NCBI RefSeq assembly: GCF_001189535.1
Contig: NZ_CP012070.1
Span: 1,116,001-1,180,000 of the forward strand
Direction: 5' to 3'
Length of the DNA stretch: 64,000 bases
From: Arsenicicoccus sp. oral taxon 190
GTDB lineage: Bacteria > Actinomycetota > Actinomycetes > Actinomycetales > Dermatophilaceae
Shown: in pieces, positions 41,695-49,717 of the stretch
Numbering within the stretch: position 1 is the first letter of the stretch
Layout of the letters: the number at the start of each line of letters is the position of its first letter
Made by a program: the position numbers and the translations under genes
Notes under the pieces: generated by a model
What the model saw: the letters and a program-made list of their open reading frames with translations, nothing else
What the model was told of the DNA's origin: nothing
The model's database searches: none

Positions 41695-44502
41695 ATGGCA
41701 CCAACCCCGCGCGGTCGTCAAGGACGACGCACCGCACGCACCACGCTGGCCGCCGTCACGGTGGCCCTCACGGCCGGCACCACGGCCATCGGATCCGCGA
41801 TCGCCGCCCCGGCAGGCGACGGCCACGGAGATCGCACCGGGACGCTGTCCGCCTTCGCCCGCGGCCCCCAGACCCGGGACACCTCGATCGGCACACCCGT
41901 CGACCTGGGCCTGCTGTATGTCGGCGCCCACCCCGACGACGAGGCCGGCACCCTGTCCACCCTCGGCCTGTGGCGCCAGCGGTACGGCGTCAAGGCCGGC
42001 GTCATCACCATCACCCGCGGCGAGGGTGGCGGCAACGCGGTCGGGCCCGAGGAGGGGCCGGCCCTCGGGCTGCTGCGGGAGGCCGAGGAGCGGCGGGCCG
42101 TCGGCAAGGCCGGGATCAGCAACATCTACAACCTGGACAAGGTCGACTTCTACTACACCGTCTCCGAGCCGCTCACCCGCAAGGTGTGGGGCCACGACGA
42201 CACCCTGGCCCGGGCGGTCCGGGTGATCCGGCAGACCCGCCCCGAGGTGCTCATGACCATGGACCCGGCCCCGTCGCCGGGCAACCACGGCAACCATCAG
42301 GAGGCCGCCCGGATCGCGGTCGAGGCCTTCTACGCGGCCGGTGACCCGGGCCGCTTCCCGGACCAGGTGACCAAGGAGGGCCTCAAGCCGTGGGCCCCCT
42401 CGCGGCTGCTGACCCGCTCCTACTCCGGCACCTCCTCCACCGGCCCGACCTGCGGCAGCACCCTGGCACCCAAGGACCCGACGCGCGACGTCTACGGCGT
42501 GTGGGGCGGGGAGCGGGCGCCTGACGGGCGCACCTGGGCCGCGGTGGAGCGGTCCGCCCAGCGGGAGTACGTCACCCAGGGCTGGGCCGGGTTCCCCGAC
42601 GTCCCCAGCGACCCCGCCAAGATCGGCTGCGACACCATGACCCAGATCGCGTCGCGGGTGCCGATCCCCGAGCCCGGGTCGGCGGCCGCGACCGCGGCCG
42701 ACGGCGCCATCGCCGGCGCCCTCACCCGCCCGAGCGGGGCGCTCCCCCTCGGGACCGGGGCCACCATCACCACCGCCCAGGCCGACGTCCAGCCCGGCGG
42801 CCGGGTCGCCGGCACGCTGACGGTGACCGCCCCGGCCAGGCAGGCCCTCACCGGGCTGACGGCCCAGCCGGTGCTGCCCGCCGGGTGGACCGTGCAGGCC
42901 GGCGCCGTGCCGGCCACCGTCCGCGCCGGCGCGACCGTGCGGATCCCCTTCACCCTGTCCGCGCCCGCGGCCGCCGCGACCGGTGCTCGCGCCCGGATCG
43001 CGCTGCGGCTCAAGGCGGCCCAGGGGAGCGGGTATGTCGACCAGTCGGTCCTCGTGGCCCCGGCCGTCACCGCGCACCAGCAGTGGCTGCCGCAGGTGGA
43101 GCAGTTCGAGGCGTGGACCCGTGAGGTCGGCGTGCCCCAGCTCAGCGGCACCGTTGCCCCGGTGCTCACGCTGGCGAGCGGCGGGCGACGCGGCATACGG
43201 GTCGACCTGACCAACAACACCCAGGCGAGCCAGAGCGGGCAGGTGACCCTGACGCCGCCGGCGGGCTTCACCGTCGAACCCGCCTCACGCCCCTACACGC
43301 TCGCCGCGGGCGCGACGGGTTCGGTCGAGTTCACCGTGACCAACACCGACGCGTCGCTGAAGACCGGCGCTCCCGGCGGGGACTACGCCTACACGTTGAC
43401 GACGACCAGCTCGACGGGCACCTCGACCGGGCAGCAGGCGCTCGAGCTCGTGCCACAGGCCACGGCCCCACAGGCCAAGCCCACCCTCGACGGTGTCATC
43501 GCGCCCGGCGAGTATCCCGGTGCGGCACTGGACGTCTCGCGCCGCTGGGAGGGTGACGAGTGCACCTCCGCCGCGGACTGCTCCGCCCAGGCGTGGGTGA
43601 GCTGGGACGCCGACACGCTCTACGTCGCCGTCAAGGTCACCGACGACGTCAAGGGCACGGCGCTCGCGACCAACGACTGCAAGCGCCACTGGCGGACCGA
43701 CTCCCTCGAGATCGCCGTCGACCCGCGCGGCACCTCGGAGAACACGTCGACGACCTTCAAGGCCGCGATCCTCCCCTTCACCGCGGAGGGCCCGGCGTGC
43801 GGGCTGCGCGACGCCGACAACCACCAGGGCCCGGCGGCGTCCACCGCGCCCGGGATGAGGTGGGCGGTCAAGGTCAACGAGCCGTACACCGGGTACACCG
43901 CCGAGGTGGCGATCCCGATGAGCGAGCTGCCGGCGGCCGTGGACCCGAACCACATGGGGCTCAACATCCTTCCCTACGACTCGGACACGCAGGACAAGAC
44001 CGGGCAGACCCGCATCGGCTGGTCCGTGTGGGGCGGCGTGCAGGGTGACCCCTACCGCTGGGGCCAGGTCCGGCTCGACGGCTACACCCCGCCGGCCGGT
44101 CGCTCCACCACCCCGACCGAGCCGGTCATCCCGCTCGAGGCGCTGTCCTCCCTGGACTCCCCGCAGTCCGTGGCCCAGGCCGTGGTCGACAACGTCGCCC
44201 TCGCGGGCGGCCCGTCCGCGACGCTGCGCACCGGGGGCTGGGTGGAGTCGGTGCGCCCGGCGTATGGCGAAGCCGTGGTCACCATCCGCGCCGCTGCGGC
44301 GGGCGTGGCCCACGTCTCGCTGATGGACGCCTCGGGCGTGCTCGGCAAGCGGACCGTCGAGGTGCCCGGACGCGGCAAGGTCGCGGTGCGGGTGCCGGTC
44401 ACGCGACCGGCGGTCGGCACGCCGACGGCGCTCGTGGGCTGGGACGGCCCGGGCGACTCGACCCTGTCGTCCTCCGTCACCCCGTCGCGTCCGCGTCGGT
44501 AA
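41695..44502 (+). CDS. Secreted LmbE/PIG-L-type deacetylase with Ig-like and CBM9-like regions
   Basis: The 935-residue exported protein has a signal peptide (about residues 1-38) and an LmbE/PIG-L zinc deacetylase domain at about 65-270, with metal-binding AHPDDEAG (His79, Asp81, Asp82) and NHGNHQEA. Two NEW3/Ig-like segments follow at about 365-450 and 495-590. A CBM9/DOMON-like domain comes next (about 598-770; LDGVIAPGEYPGAA, then ADTLYVAVKVTDDV), and a last beta-rich region. The likely role is N-deacetylation of a glycan or glycoside outside the cell, with products entering through the operon's transporter. This size and domain stacking are unusual beside a sugar ABC operon. No wall anchor or C-terminal helix is seen. 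Confidence 0.82.
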   Translation: MAPTPRGRQGRRTARTTLAAVTVALTAGTTAIGSAIAAPAGDGHGDRTGTLSAFARGPQTRDTSIGTPVDLGLLYVGAHPDDEAGTLSTLGLWRQRYGVKAGVITITRGEGGGNAVGPEEGPALGLLREAEERRAVGKAGISNIYNLDKVDFYYTVSEPLTRKVWGHDDTLARAVRVIRQTRPEVLMTMDPAPSPGNHGNHQEAARIAVEAFYAAGDPGRFPDQVTKEGLKPWAPSRLLTRSYSGTSSTGPTCGSTLAPKDPTRDVYGVWGGERAPDGRTWAAVERSAQREYVTQGWAGFPDVPSDPAKIGCDTMTQIASRVPIPEPGSAAATAADGAIAGALTRPSGALPLGTGATITTAQADVQPGGRVAGTLTVTAPARQALTGLTAQPVLPAGWTVQAGAVPATVRAGATVRIPFTLSAPAAAATGARARIALRLKAAQGSGYVDQSVLVAPAVTAHQQWLPQVEQFEAWTREVGVPQLSGTVAPVLTLASGGRRGIRVDLTNNTQASQSGQVTLTPPAGFTVEPASRPYTLAAGATGSVEFTVTNTDASLKTGAPGGDYAYTLTTTSSTGTSTGQQALELVPQATAPQAKPTLDGVIAPGEYPGAALDVSRRWEGDECTSAADCSAQAWVSWDADTLYVAVKVTDDVKGTALATNDCKRHWRTDSLEIAVDPRGTSENTSTTFKAAILPFTAEGPACGLRDADNHQGPAASTAPGMRWAVKVNEPYTGYTAEVAIPMSELPAAVDPNHMGLNILPYDSDTQDKTGQTRIGWSVWGGVQGDPYRWGQVRLDGYTPPAGRSTTPTEPVIPLEALSSLDSPQSVAQAVVDNVALAGGPSATLRTGGWVESVRPAYGEAVVTIRAAAAGVAHVSLMDASGVLGKRTVEVPGRGKVAVRVPVTRPAVGTPTALVGWDGPGDSTLSSSVTPSRPRR

Positions 44503-44514
44503 TCCCTGGTGCTG

Positions 44515-44546
44515 CAGGGGCGCTCACCGCATGGTGGGCGCCCCTG
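44515..44546 (+). terminator. Terminator after the deacetylase operon
   Basis: A 14-bp stem with one mismatch (CAGGGGCGCTCACC with GGTGGGCGCCCCTG) and a GCAT loop lies 12 bases after the stop. No U-tract follows. Between it and 44752 I see no gene. Confidence 0.75.
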
Positions 44547-44764
44547 AGGGCCACCACCTCACCCCCGCCACCGCCGCCCCATCTTTGGGGAGCTTCGGTG
44601 TCGCCATAGCGTCACCATCCTTCCCCGGTGTCGGGGTCGCCTCAGCGGCTGCGCTGCCCCGGGACCGGTGACAAAAGGTCGCGTGATCGCGATCCCCAGA
44701 AGCGGTGCCTCGCGGGTCCTGGCGAGGCCCCCCGCACGACCCCATCCGCGGCTAGCGTGAGCTC

Positions 44765-45652
44765 GTGACCTTCTTCGGCGGCTTCGACGAGTGGGACCTG
44801 TCCCTGGAGACGGGGGTGACGCTTCACGGACGCTCGGGAGGTGAGGGTCCGGCGGTGGTGCTGCTGCACGGTCATCCTCGGGCGCACACCACGTGGTACC
44901 AGGTCGCTCCCCGTCTGGCGGATGCCGGCTACACGGTGATCTGCCCGGACGTGCGGGGCTACGGACGCTCCAGCAAGCCCACCCCGGACGCGGCGCACAA
45001 GCTCTACTGCGCCGAGGCGAAGGCCGGCGACACGGTGGCGCTTGCCGAGGCCCTCGGTCATGACCGATTCGCCGTGATCGGCCACGATCGAGGCATGGGA
45101 GTGGCCTACACGTGTGCCCTCGACCACCCCGAAAGAGTCACGGCGCTGGGGGTTCTCGACGCCGTGCCGCGCCTCGAAGCGGACGAGCGGGTCAACACCC
45201 GCTTCGCCACCGAGTGGTGGCACTGGTTCTTCTACACCGGCTCCCCGCACGCCGAACGGGTCATCACCGCCGATCCCGACGCGTGGTACGAGCTCGACGC
45301 CGACAAGCGGGCCGCGATGGGGCCGGAGAACTTCGACTACGTGGCCGCGGCGATCCGGCGCCCCGACACCATCCGCGCCATGCTCGAGGACTATCGAGCA
45401 GGCCTGAGCGCCGACCTGGACCACGACCGCGCGGCGCGCACCGAAGGCCGCACGATCCCGTGCCCGACCCTGGTCGGCTGGTCCATCCGCGACGACCTGG
45501 AACAGCTCTACGGGGACCCGGCCGCGTTGTGGAGGGACTGGGTGGCTGGGCCGATCACGACCGCACGCATCGACAGCGGGCACCACATGGCAGAGGAGAA
45601 CCCGAGCCAGGTCGTAGCCGCTCTCGTCGGCTTCCTGGAGCACAGTCTCTGA
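44765..45652 (+). CDS. Alpha/beta hydrolase, haloacetate dehalogenase-like
   Basis: The 295-residue alpha/beta hydrolase matches fluoroacetate dehalogenases in several places: LLHGHPRAHTTWYQVAP (oxyanion region), PDVRGYGRSSKP, an Asp nucleophile (Asp108) in GHDRG, WWHWFFYT, ADPDAWYE, and a late HHMAEENP catalytic-His region. The Asp nucleophile separates it from Ser esterases. The second carboxylate-binding Arg of known enzymes (DRGGR pattern) is not kept (DRGMG), so the substrate may differ. GTG at 44765 follows TAGCGT by six bases (leaderless). Its neighbours are unrelated, suggesting an acquired or shuffled gene. Confidence 0.75.
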   Translation: MTFFGGFDEWDLSLETGVTLHGRSGGEGPAVVLLHGHPRAHTTWYQVAPRLADAGYTVICPDVRGYGRSSKPTPDAAHKLYCAEAKAGDTVALAEALGHDRFAVIGHDRGMGVAYTCALDHPERVTALGVLDAVPRLEADERVNTRFATEWWHWFFYTGSPHAERVITADPDAWYELDADKRAAMGPENFDYVAAAIRRPDTIRAMLEDYRAGLSADLDHDRAARTEGRTIPCPTLVGWSIRDDLEQLYGDPAALWRDWVAGPITTARIDSGHHMAEENPSQVVAALVGFLEHSL

Positions 45653-45668
45653 CGGACGGCCGCGGGGT

Positions 45669-46250
45669 TCAGGCGCCCGATCGAGGTGGTCGGGTTGCGG
45701 CGCGATGGCGGGCCTTCTTGCTCCGGTTGCCGCAGATGTTCATGTCGCACCAGCGGCGGGTGTGGCTCTGGCTGTTGTCAACGAACATCTCTTGGCAGGT
45801 TGGTGAAGCGCACAGCGCGAGCCGGTCGCGGTTGGCTGGCGCCAGGAGGACGAGCGCGTCGGCCGCCACGACCGCCAGCGCGTCATCGACACAGCCAGCC
45901 CCGGAGTCGCCCAGGCGCCAGCGGAGCTGTTCATGGGGGCTGAGCTGGGGACAGGCGCGTCCCCCACGTGCGGCCTCGTTGATGGTCCGCAGGGCGGATG
46001 CAGGCAGGGGTTCACCGGTTGCGGCGGCGGTGCCGGCGAGGTGGATCGCTTCGCGCAGCCGGTAAGCCGACGCGAGCTCGGCGTCGGAACAGTGCTCCAC
46101 CGCAAGGTCGTTCACGGCCAACCAGTCCAGCAGTCGGCCGGGGGTGGGGATCCACTCGACCGTGTCGCCGTGCCGTTCGGTCAGGGTGCCGGTGAAGACC
46201 GTGGCCAAGACGTCACCGGTGCGGAACTTTGGGGTCTCGGCGCTGCCCAT
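45669..46250 (-). CDS. CGNR zinc finger domain protein (ABATE-type regulator)
   Basis: The 193-residue protein has an N-terminal stress-associated ABATE-like helical domain and a C-terminal CGNR zinc finger (CASPTCQEMFVDNSQ, then CDMNICGNRSKKARHR) with the four expected Cys. These proteins are thought to be DNA-binding regulators. ATG at 46250 is preferred because TAAGGT lies seven bases upstream (leaderless); a GTG 18 bases earlier is possible. It is divergent from a LysE-type exporter, and a perfect inverted repeat lies between them, consistent with regulation of the exporter. Confidence 0.85.
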   Translation of the reverse strand: MGSAETPKFRTGDVLATVFTGTLTERHGDTVEWIPTPGRLLDWLAVNDLAVEHCSDAELASAYRLREAIHLAGTAAATGEPLPASALRTINEAARGGRACPQLSPHEQLRWRLGDSGAGCVDDALAVVAADALVLLAPANRDRLALCASPTCQEMFVDNSQSHTRRWCDMNICGNRSKKARHRAATRPPRSGA

Positions 46251-46284
46251 GGGGACCACCTTAGGCACCCACGTGCCTCTACGA

Positions 46285-46309
46285 TTGGAACCACCTAAGC
46301 CGGTTCCAA
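46285..46309. promoter_or_regulatory. Inverted repeat in the CGNR/LysE divergent promoter
   Basis: A perfect 8-bp inverted repeat (TTGGAACC, 9-base spacer, GGTTCCAA) lies midway between the two starts. It is a candidate operator for the CGNR protein; no other regulator gene is adjacent. Confidence 0.55.
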
Positions 46310-46336
46310 CCCTGCGTCGTGGAGATCGAGGTGGCC

Positions 46337-46966
46337 ATGCTCGACATGTCGGTCCTTCCCGCTTTCATCGGCGTGGTCCTCGTGTTCCTCGCACCTCCGG
46401 GTCCGGACATGACCTATATGCTCGCCGTTGGTCTGCAGGGCGGCCGCACGGCTGCGGTGAGAGCGATCCTGGGAATCGGCTCCGGGATGAGCGTGTACGC
46501 GGCGGCTGTCGCCCTGGGCCTCGGGGCGGTCGCAGCGACGTACCCCGCAGCGCTGGATGCCGTGAAGCTGGCGGGGGCCGCCTACCTGCTCTGGCTGGCC
46601 ATCATCACGGCCAGAGCCGCGCGGACAGCGGCCGGTGAGCCGCTGGTGGTGTCGCAACGGTGGTTCCTGCGCGGGGCGATGGTGAGTCTGACCAACCCCA
46701 AGCTCATCTTGTTCTTCCTGGCCGTCCTGCCCCGCTTCGCCGGCCAGGCTCAGAGCACGACAGCGCAGATGGCGATGCTTGGCGCGGTGAACGTCGCGAC
46801 CGAGGTAGTCCTCTACGGGGCGGTAGGCGTCGGAGCCAGCGCCTTCCGAGACCGCTTCCTGTCCCATGCGGGAGCCCAGAGGGCCCTCGAATATCTTGCG
46901 GCGGCCGTCTACCTCGTCCTGGCGCTCCTCATCGTGATCGACAGCGCCAAGGGCCATGTCCCCTGA
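46337..46966 (+). CDS. LysE family amino-acid/metabolite exporter
   Basis: The 209-residue membrane protein has about six helices and the family motif APPGPDMTYMLAVGLQGGR near the N-terminus. RhtB/LysE proteins export amino acids or related small compounds. ATG at 46337 is chosen because GAGG lies just upstream and the length is then typical; an upstream GTG at 46319 is in frame. It is divergent from the CGNR regulator, so it is probably regulated by that protein. Confidence 0.87.
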   Translation: MLDMSVLPAFIGVVLVFLAPPGPDMTYMLAVGLQGGRTAAVRAILGIGSGMSVYAAAVALGLGAVAATYPAALDAVKLAGAAYLLWLAIITARAARTAAGEPLVVSQRWFLRGAMVSLTNPKLILFFLAVLPRFAGQAQSTTAQMAMLGAVNVATEVVLYGAVGVGASAFRDRFLSHAGAQRALEYLAAAVYLVLALLIVIDSAKGHVP

Positions 46967-47381
46967 CCGCCCGGACACGTCGCTGGACGGTGGTGCACCC
47001 CCGTGCCGGCTGAGGTGGGTCCAGCACTTTGCAGGCTGCGGGGGCTGCGCGTGCCCATGGCCGGACAAGCACCAGGAGCCGTGAGCGGCGGTCTTGCGGG
47101 GGCACGGGGCGTCTGACCCGGGTCAACGCTCGTGGACGGGGATGTCGAAGGCGTACTGGTCGGCGCGGTGAAGGATCCTGATCGAGCGACGTATCGCGCG
47201 GGAAAGGACAGCGCGCAACCTGGCCCTCGGGGCGTTGGCCTGTGTCGTGCTGTTCGTCGTGGCCGGGGACTACCACGGGTATGCCGCACTGCTCGGCCTG
47301 CCTCTTGGCCTGGTCCCCGCCTGGTGGCCGAGGTGCAGGCTGGCCTGACGGCGGTGCGTGCGGCCGCGAGCGGGGGCTGGC
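46967..47381. other. 415-bp gap with gene remnants
   Basis: No intact gene is evident. The gap holds the gntR 3'-end remnant (47123-47170). On the plus strand it has a hydrophobic frame with no standard start codon (residues like ALGALACVVLFVVAGDY, about 47215-47345), which looks like decayed membrane-protein sequence. It may be a scar of recombination. Confidence 0.5.
47123..47170 (-). pseudogene. Remnant of a gntR 3' end
   Basis: Bases 47127-47169 match 49722-49764, the last codons of the GntR regulator at 49718-50458, at 42 of 43 positions and in the same orientation. The remnant still reads HRADQYAFDIPVHER then stop. No winged-helix part is present. The two copies are direct repeats flanking the aminopeptidase-ATPase pair. 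Confidence 0.75.
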
Positions 47382-48353
47382 TCAGGTGGTGTGGCGGTCG
47401 ACGAGGGCGTCGTTGGCGGCGCGCCAGTGCTCGACCATCGACGCGCCCCCGTGACCGTCGCCCTCGTCGATGATCAGTCGCGACCCAGGCCAGGCGGTGT
47501 GCAGTCGCCAGGCGGTGACCGCCGGGCTGGAGATGTCTCGACGGCCGTGGATCAGCGCGGCGGGGATCCCCGCCAGCCGGTCGCACCGCTCGAGCAGAGG
47601 TGGGTCGTGGAAGCCGTCGTGGGACCAGTAGTGGGTGGTCAGGCGCAGGAAGGCCACCCGGAACGCGTCGTCGTCCCAGCGAGGGTCGCGGTGGAAGCCG
47701 CCAGCACCGATCGAGACGTGGGTGTCCTCCCACAGCGCCCACTCCCGCGACGCGGCGTCGCGCACGCGCGGGTCGGGCGACTCCATCAGTCGCGCATAGG
47801 CCTCCACCAGGCGCCCGCGGCCCCGGGTGTAGCCGACGCCCGCGTCCTCGGCGTGAGCGGCGAAACGGTCCCACGCCTCCGGGTAGATCGCGCCGACGCC
47901 CTCGGTGATCCAGTCCACCTCGGCCCGGCTCGTCGTGGTCACCGCGACCAGCACCACGCCCAGGACCCGCTCGGGGTGGGTGACGGCATACGACAAGGCC
48001 AGGGTCGAGCCCCAGGAGACGCCGTTGAGGACCCAGCCCTCGACGCCCAGGTGGGACCGCACGGCCTCCATGTCGGCGACCAGGTGCGCCGTGTCATTGC
48101 TGTCGAGGGACACCGCGGGGTCGCTCGCGTGCGGCACGGAGCGACCGCAGCCACGCTGCTCGACGCCGATCACCCGGGTGCGCTGCAGGTCGAAGCGGTG
48201 CCGGTAGGCGCTGCTGCCCAGCGTCCCGCCAGGACCGCCGTGCACATAGAGGGCGGGGACGCCGCGCGGGTCGCCCCACTCCTCCCAGTAGACCTGCTGC
48301 CCGCCACCCACGTCGAGCAGGCCACGACGGCGAGGCTCTGCCGGCGAGCTCAT
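47382..48353 (-). CDS. Alpha/beta hydrolase, prolyl aminopeptidase (iminopeptidase) family
   Basis: The 323-residue peptidase of the S33 type has HGGPGG (residues 38-43, oxyanion region), EQRGCGRS (DQRGxGRS in most members), nucleophile Ser113 in GVSWGSTLAL, and a late GDGHGG His motif. It would release N-terminal proline from peptides in the cytoplasm. Its ATG overlaps the stop of the ATPase gene (ATGA), so the two are co-translated. That pairing is unusual and may reflect cargo rather than a shared function. Confidence 0.85.
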   Translation of the reverse strand: MSSPAEPRRRGLLDVGGGQQVYWEEWGDPRGVPALYVHGGPGGTLGSSAYRHRFDLQRTRVIGVEQRGCGRSVPHASDPAVSLDSNDTAHLVADMEAVRSHLGVEGWVLNGVSWGSTLALSYAVTHPERVLGVVLVAVTTTSRAEVDWITEGVGAIYPEAWDRFAAHAEDAGVGYTRGRGRLVEAYARLMESPDPRVRDAASREWALWEDTHVSIGAGGFHRDPRWDDDAFRVAFLRLTTHYWSHDGFHDPPLLERCDRLAGIPAALIHGRRDISSPAVTAWRLHTAWPGSRLIIDEGDGHGGASMVEHWRAANDALVDRHTT

Positions 48354-49621
48354 GGCCCCAGCAGCGCCAGCGGGATGACGCCGATCCCGTCGCTGCGGCG
48401 ATAGGCGTCCGGCCCGGTGGTCAGCACGGCCGCGTCCAGCATGCGATCGCCGAGCTTGCTGCGCAGCCAGCGCAGATGGCGGGTGTCGTCGTCGTCGACC
48501 GCCGTAGTGGTCTTGACCCTCAGGGCCACCACCTTGCCGCTGCTCGTGACCACGACGATGTCAACCTCGTGGTCACCGTTGGCGGTGCGCAGGTGCGCGG
48601 TGTCGGCCTCCGCGGCTTGGGCGAAGACGCGGACGCTCAAAGTGGCCAGGGACTCGACCAAGGTCCCGAGCATGATCGCCCCGCGACGGCCGACGACCTC
48701 ACCCTCGCCATCCAGCAGGGCGTCGGCGTCCAGGCCGAGCAGGCGGGCGGCCAAGGCGGGGTCGGCGAGGTGGTGCTTGGGGGACTGCTGCAGGCGGGTG
48801 AGGTGGTTGGTGCTGGGGGTCCAGGCGGGGAGGGGGTCCAGGAGCCACAGCCGCATGAGCGTCTCGCGGTAGGCGAGCGTGGTGGTGCGAGCCGGGCGGC
48901 TGCCTTCGCCGGCGGCGGCCGCGTCGGAGATCGCCTCCAGCCTCGCGGTCGTGGAGGACGCGGCGGCGTAGGCGCGCAGCCACGCCTGCAGCCCGGTGGG
49001 GCGACGCAGGGGGTGCCCCAGCTCCGGGAAGTCGTGCTCAGCGACCGTCGCCAGGTAGGAGTCGAGCTGGAAGCGTCGCGCCCGATCGCCGAGCGTGCGG
49101 ATCGCGGGGAATCCCGAGGAGGTGACGTGGTGGGCGTAGTCCGCGAGCGTGAGGCCGGTCGATCCCTCGAGGGGTGGGCGCCGCCCACTCAGCAGAGCGC
49201 TCAGGCTGACGGTCGGGTGGGTGGCTCCGCGCTCGGGGAGTGTCATGGGCCGCATGCGCAGGCGGCCGATGCGTCCGACCCCGGAGTGCAGCGACGCCTC
49301 GGCCGACGGCGTCGCGGAGCCGGTGAGCAGGAACTGGCCGCCGCGCGAGTCGTCGTCGACGGCGCGACGCACGACGTCCCACACCGGTGGAACGCGTTGC
49401 CACTCATCGATCAGCAGTGGGCGATCGCGACGCAGCAGCATGGTCGGGTCGGCCTCGATGGTCGTCCTCAGACCCTGCTCGTCGAGCTGCAGCTGTGCAC
49501 GGGCGCGCTCGCGGGCCGTCGTGGTCTTGCCGACTGCTTTTGGACCGTCGATGGCGATCGCCGCCACATGGGGGAAGAGTGCGTCGAGCTCCTCGTCGAT
49601 GACGCGGCGGGTGTAGGCCAT
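48350..49621 (-). CDS. AAA ATPase with DUF4143 domain
   Basis: The 423-residue protein has an N-terminal P-loop (Walker A DGPKAVGKTTTA), Walker B-like PLLIDEWQRVPPVW, and the sensor region FLLTGSATPS. The DUF4143 nuclease-like C-terminal part includes EVDIVVVTSSGKVVALRVKT. This family is common and often horizontally spread; function is unknown, and links to toxin-antitoxin-like or defence roles are only suggested. ATG at 49621 is six bases after TAGCGT (leaderless). Two direct 18-bp repeats lie immediately upstream and are probably a control site. It is coupled to the aminopeptidase gene. Confidence 0.85.
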   Translation of the reverse strand: MAYTRRVIDEELDALFPHVAAIAIDGPKAVGKTTTARERARAQLQLDEQGLRTTIEADPTMLLRRDRPLLIDEWQRVPPVWDVVRRAVDDDSRGGQFLLTGSATPSAEASLHSGVGRIGRLRMRPMTLPERGATHPTVSLSALLSGRRPPLEGSTGLTLADYAHHVTSSGFPAIRTLGDRARRFQLDSYLATVAEHDFPELGHPLRRPTGLQAWLRAYAAASSTTARLEAISDAAAAGEGSRPARTTTLAYRETLMRLWLLDPLPAWTPSTNHLTRLQQSPKHHLADPALAARLLGLDADALLDGEGEVVGRRGAIMLGTLVESLATLSVRVFAQAAEADTAHLRTANGDHEVDIVVVTSSGKVVALRVKTTTAVDDDDTRHLRWLRSKLGDRMLDAAVLTTGPDAYRRSDGIGVIPLALLGP

Positions 49622-49625
49622 AGCG

Positions 49626-49666
49626 CTACGCTACAACCAGCATCATTCCTACGCTACAACCAGCAT
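49626..49666. repeat. Two 18-bp direct repeats upstream of the ATPase gene
   Basis: CTACGCTACAACCAGCAT occurs at 49626-49643 and 49649-49666, a 23-base period. The copy nearest the gene contains the TAGCGT -10 on the minus strand, so a bound protein would block transcription. Autoregulation is plausible. Confidence 0.7.
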
Positions 49667-49717
49667 GGCTTCTAGGCTACGTGCAACAGCGCATGCCAGC
49701 GTGGTGCAGCCCGCAGC

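Noticed and set aside
47215..47345. A functional small membrane protein in the 415-bp gap
   Set aside because: The hydrophobic frame has no ATG, GTG or TTG start near its N-terminus and follows an in-frame stop. It is treated as a remnant.
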